A DNA stretch of 21,556 nucleotides, from NCBI GenBank assembly GCA_964408235.1, contig CAYOYN010000011.1, forward strand, positions 1 to 21,556. The letters are read 5' to 3'. The notes beneath the pieces were generated by a model, which was not told the DNA's origin, searched no databases, and saw only the letters and a program-made list of their open reading frames with translations. This document shows positions 20,724 to 21,556 of the stretch, one piece after another. Numbering within the stretch: position 1 is the stretch's first letter; every line of letters starts with the position of its first letter. Source of the stretch: SICU01 sp964408235 (GTDB taxonomy: Archaea; Nanobdellota; Nanobdellia; Pacearchaeales; GW2011-AR1). A program made the position numbers and the translations under genes.

Positions 20724-20742
20724 ATTTATAATTAGCCTTATT
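20724..20742. promoter_or_regulatory. TATA box of the final GT2 gene, overlapping a dif-like inverted repeat
   Basis: AATTTATAA is centred about 26 nt before the ATG at 20754, a good TATA box. The same stretch reads TATAA, six-base spacer TTAGCC, TTATT, a spacing like that of Xer sites. Only four bases of each arm are truly symmetric (ATAA/TTAT), so the dif reading is weak and the promoter reading is preferred. Confidence 0.4.
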
Positions 20743-20753
20743 CTCGAATATAT

Positions 20754-21556
20754 ATGAAAACAAGCGTAATAATTACTTCTTTTAAGGAACCTAAGACGAT
20801 AGGCAAGGCAGTGAGTGCAATTGCATCTCAGTTAAAAAACGAGGATGAATTAATTGTTGTAGCTCCAGATAAAGAAACTTTAGATGCCGCTAAAAAAGCT
20901 TCGAAAAAAGTTAAGATAATAAGAGATAATGGAAAAGGTAAACCTGCTGCAATGAACTTAGTAATGAAAAAAGTTAATGGAGACTTACTAATCTGGACTG
21001 ATGGAGACATAACTATAAGTGAAAAAAGTGTAAGAGAACTAAAAAAACATTTTGAAAACGAAAAAGTTGGAGCAGTTAGTGGAAGACCAATATCAATAGA
21101 TAAAAAAGATAATAAATTTGCATATTGGGGACACATCTTAGCAGATGCTGCACATGAACAAAGAACAGATCAACAAAAAAATAATAAATTTTTATTTTGT
21201 TCAGGATATTTATTTGCAATTAGAAAAAAACTTATGCCCAAACTGCCTGAAGAATTACTTTCCGAAGATGGATATATTTCCCATTTAGTTTATAAAAAAG
21301 GATATAAAATAAATTATGAACCTAACGCTGAAGCTTATATTACATACCCTAAAAACTTTAGCGACTGGATAAAACAGAAAAAAAGAAGTGTTGGAGGATA
21401 TAACCAAATCCACAAACTTCTTAATGTAAAAATAAGATCTTTTGGAAAAGAAAGCAGTAATTTCTGGAAACTTTTCAGATATGTTGGAAGTTTAACCGAA
21501 CTCATTTGGTTGTTTGAACTATTTATTGCAAGAATTTACATGTGGGGAGCAATTTA
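20754..21556 (+). CDS. GT2 glycosyltransferase (3' partial)
   Basis: The frame starts at ATG 20754 (MKTSVIITSFKEPKTIGKAV) and stays open for 267 codons to the window end. GT-A landmarks are present: an early VIITSF strand, a metal site TDGD around residues 82-85, FCSGYLFAIRKK, EDGY as the catalytic acid region, and QKKRSVGGY in the acceptor/QxxRW-like position. This resembles processive or membrane-associated family 2 enzymes that add sugars to lipid or polysaccharide. A hydrophobic stretch begins near the cut end (ELIWLFELFIARIY), suggesting membrane helices beyond. The substrate is unknown. It has its own TATA-like box 26 nt upstream. Confidence 0.83.
   Translation, partial: MKTSVIITSFKEPKTIGKAVSAIASQLKNEDELIVVAPDKETLDAAKKASKKVKIIRDNGKGKPAAMNLVMKKVNGDLLIWTDGDITISEKSVRELKKHFENEKVGAVSGRPISIDKKDNKFAYWGHILADAAHEQRTDQQKNNKFLFCSGYLFAIRKKLMPKLPEELLSEDGYISHLVYKKGYKINYEPNAEAYITYPKNFSDWIKQKKRSVGGYNQIHKLLNVKIRSFGKESSNFWKLFRYVGSLTELIWLFELFIARIYMWGAI

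Noticed and set aside
1..21556. CRISPR arrays, insertion sequences, toxin-antitoxin pairs or riboswitches
   Set aside because: No regularly spaced repeats, transposase motifs, recognisable toxin pair or conserved aptamer was seen on either strand.

Overview
This is an AT-rich archaeal chromosome segment with tightly packed genes. The archaeal assignment rests on RNA polymerase subunits D, F and N, ribosomal proteins L18e and L21e, a SecD/SecF pair with no SecA in view, an RNase P Rpp21-type protein, a XerA-type recombinase, and TATA boxes about 25 nt upstream of start codons. Small proteins, ATGA overlaps, tRNAs without encoded CCA and Glu/Lys-rich ribosomal protein extensions suggest a DPANN lineage (Woesearchaeota/Pacearchaeota-like). 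That lineage call is inference; no phylogeny was run.

Layout. (1) 1-3.6 kb: cell-surface sugar genes, namely an NAD-dependent epimerase cut by the window start, and a convergent pair of glycosyltransferases (GT2 and a GT39-like membrane enzyme). (2) 3.7-7.6 kb: a small membrane protein, then a minus-strand tRNA-Gly/secF/secD/membrane-protein series and a DedA-family gene. (3) 7.7-9.7 kb: a methyltransferase, tRNA-Arg, tRNA-Leu, a lone 5S rRNA gene, the RNase P protein Rpp21, a membrane protein and RpoN. tRNA-Leu and 5S rRNA diverge from one symmetric TATA box. The methyltransferase ends inside an 18-nt copy of the tRNA-Arg 3' end. (4) 9.8-14.7 kb: a MacB/FtsX-type ABC system with one ATPase, two permeases and two membrane-anchored beta-sandwich proteins. 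(5) 14.8-19.8 kb: a zinc-ribbon miniprotein and a ribosomal/RNA polymerase cluster, L21e-RpoF-DUF655-S13-S4-S11-RpoD-L18e-L13-S9-DUF4389. (6) 19.9 kb to the end: XerA recombinase and a GT2 gene cut by the window end.

How the genes work together. Regions 3 and 5 supply translation, transcription and tRNA processing. SecDF would support export of proteins with signal peptides, such as the two beta-sandwich proteins, which probably partner the ABC permeases outside the membrane. The glycosyltransferases and epimerase at both edges probably build surface glycans. First genes of transcription units mostly have a TATA-like box 24-27 nt before the start codon (leaderless mRNAs), while many internal genes have Shine-Dalgarno-like purine runs or overlap the gene before them.

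Most unusual points: the tRNA-Arg 3'-end duplication with its inverted companion; the shared 5S/tRNA-Leu promoter; secF starting 8 nt after tRNA-Gly; a PDZ-like segment in SecD; the two-permease, two-adaptor ABC locus; and an S11 with altered ends. No CRISPR array, insertion sequence or intergenic gap above 300 bases is present.
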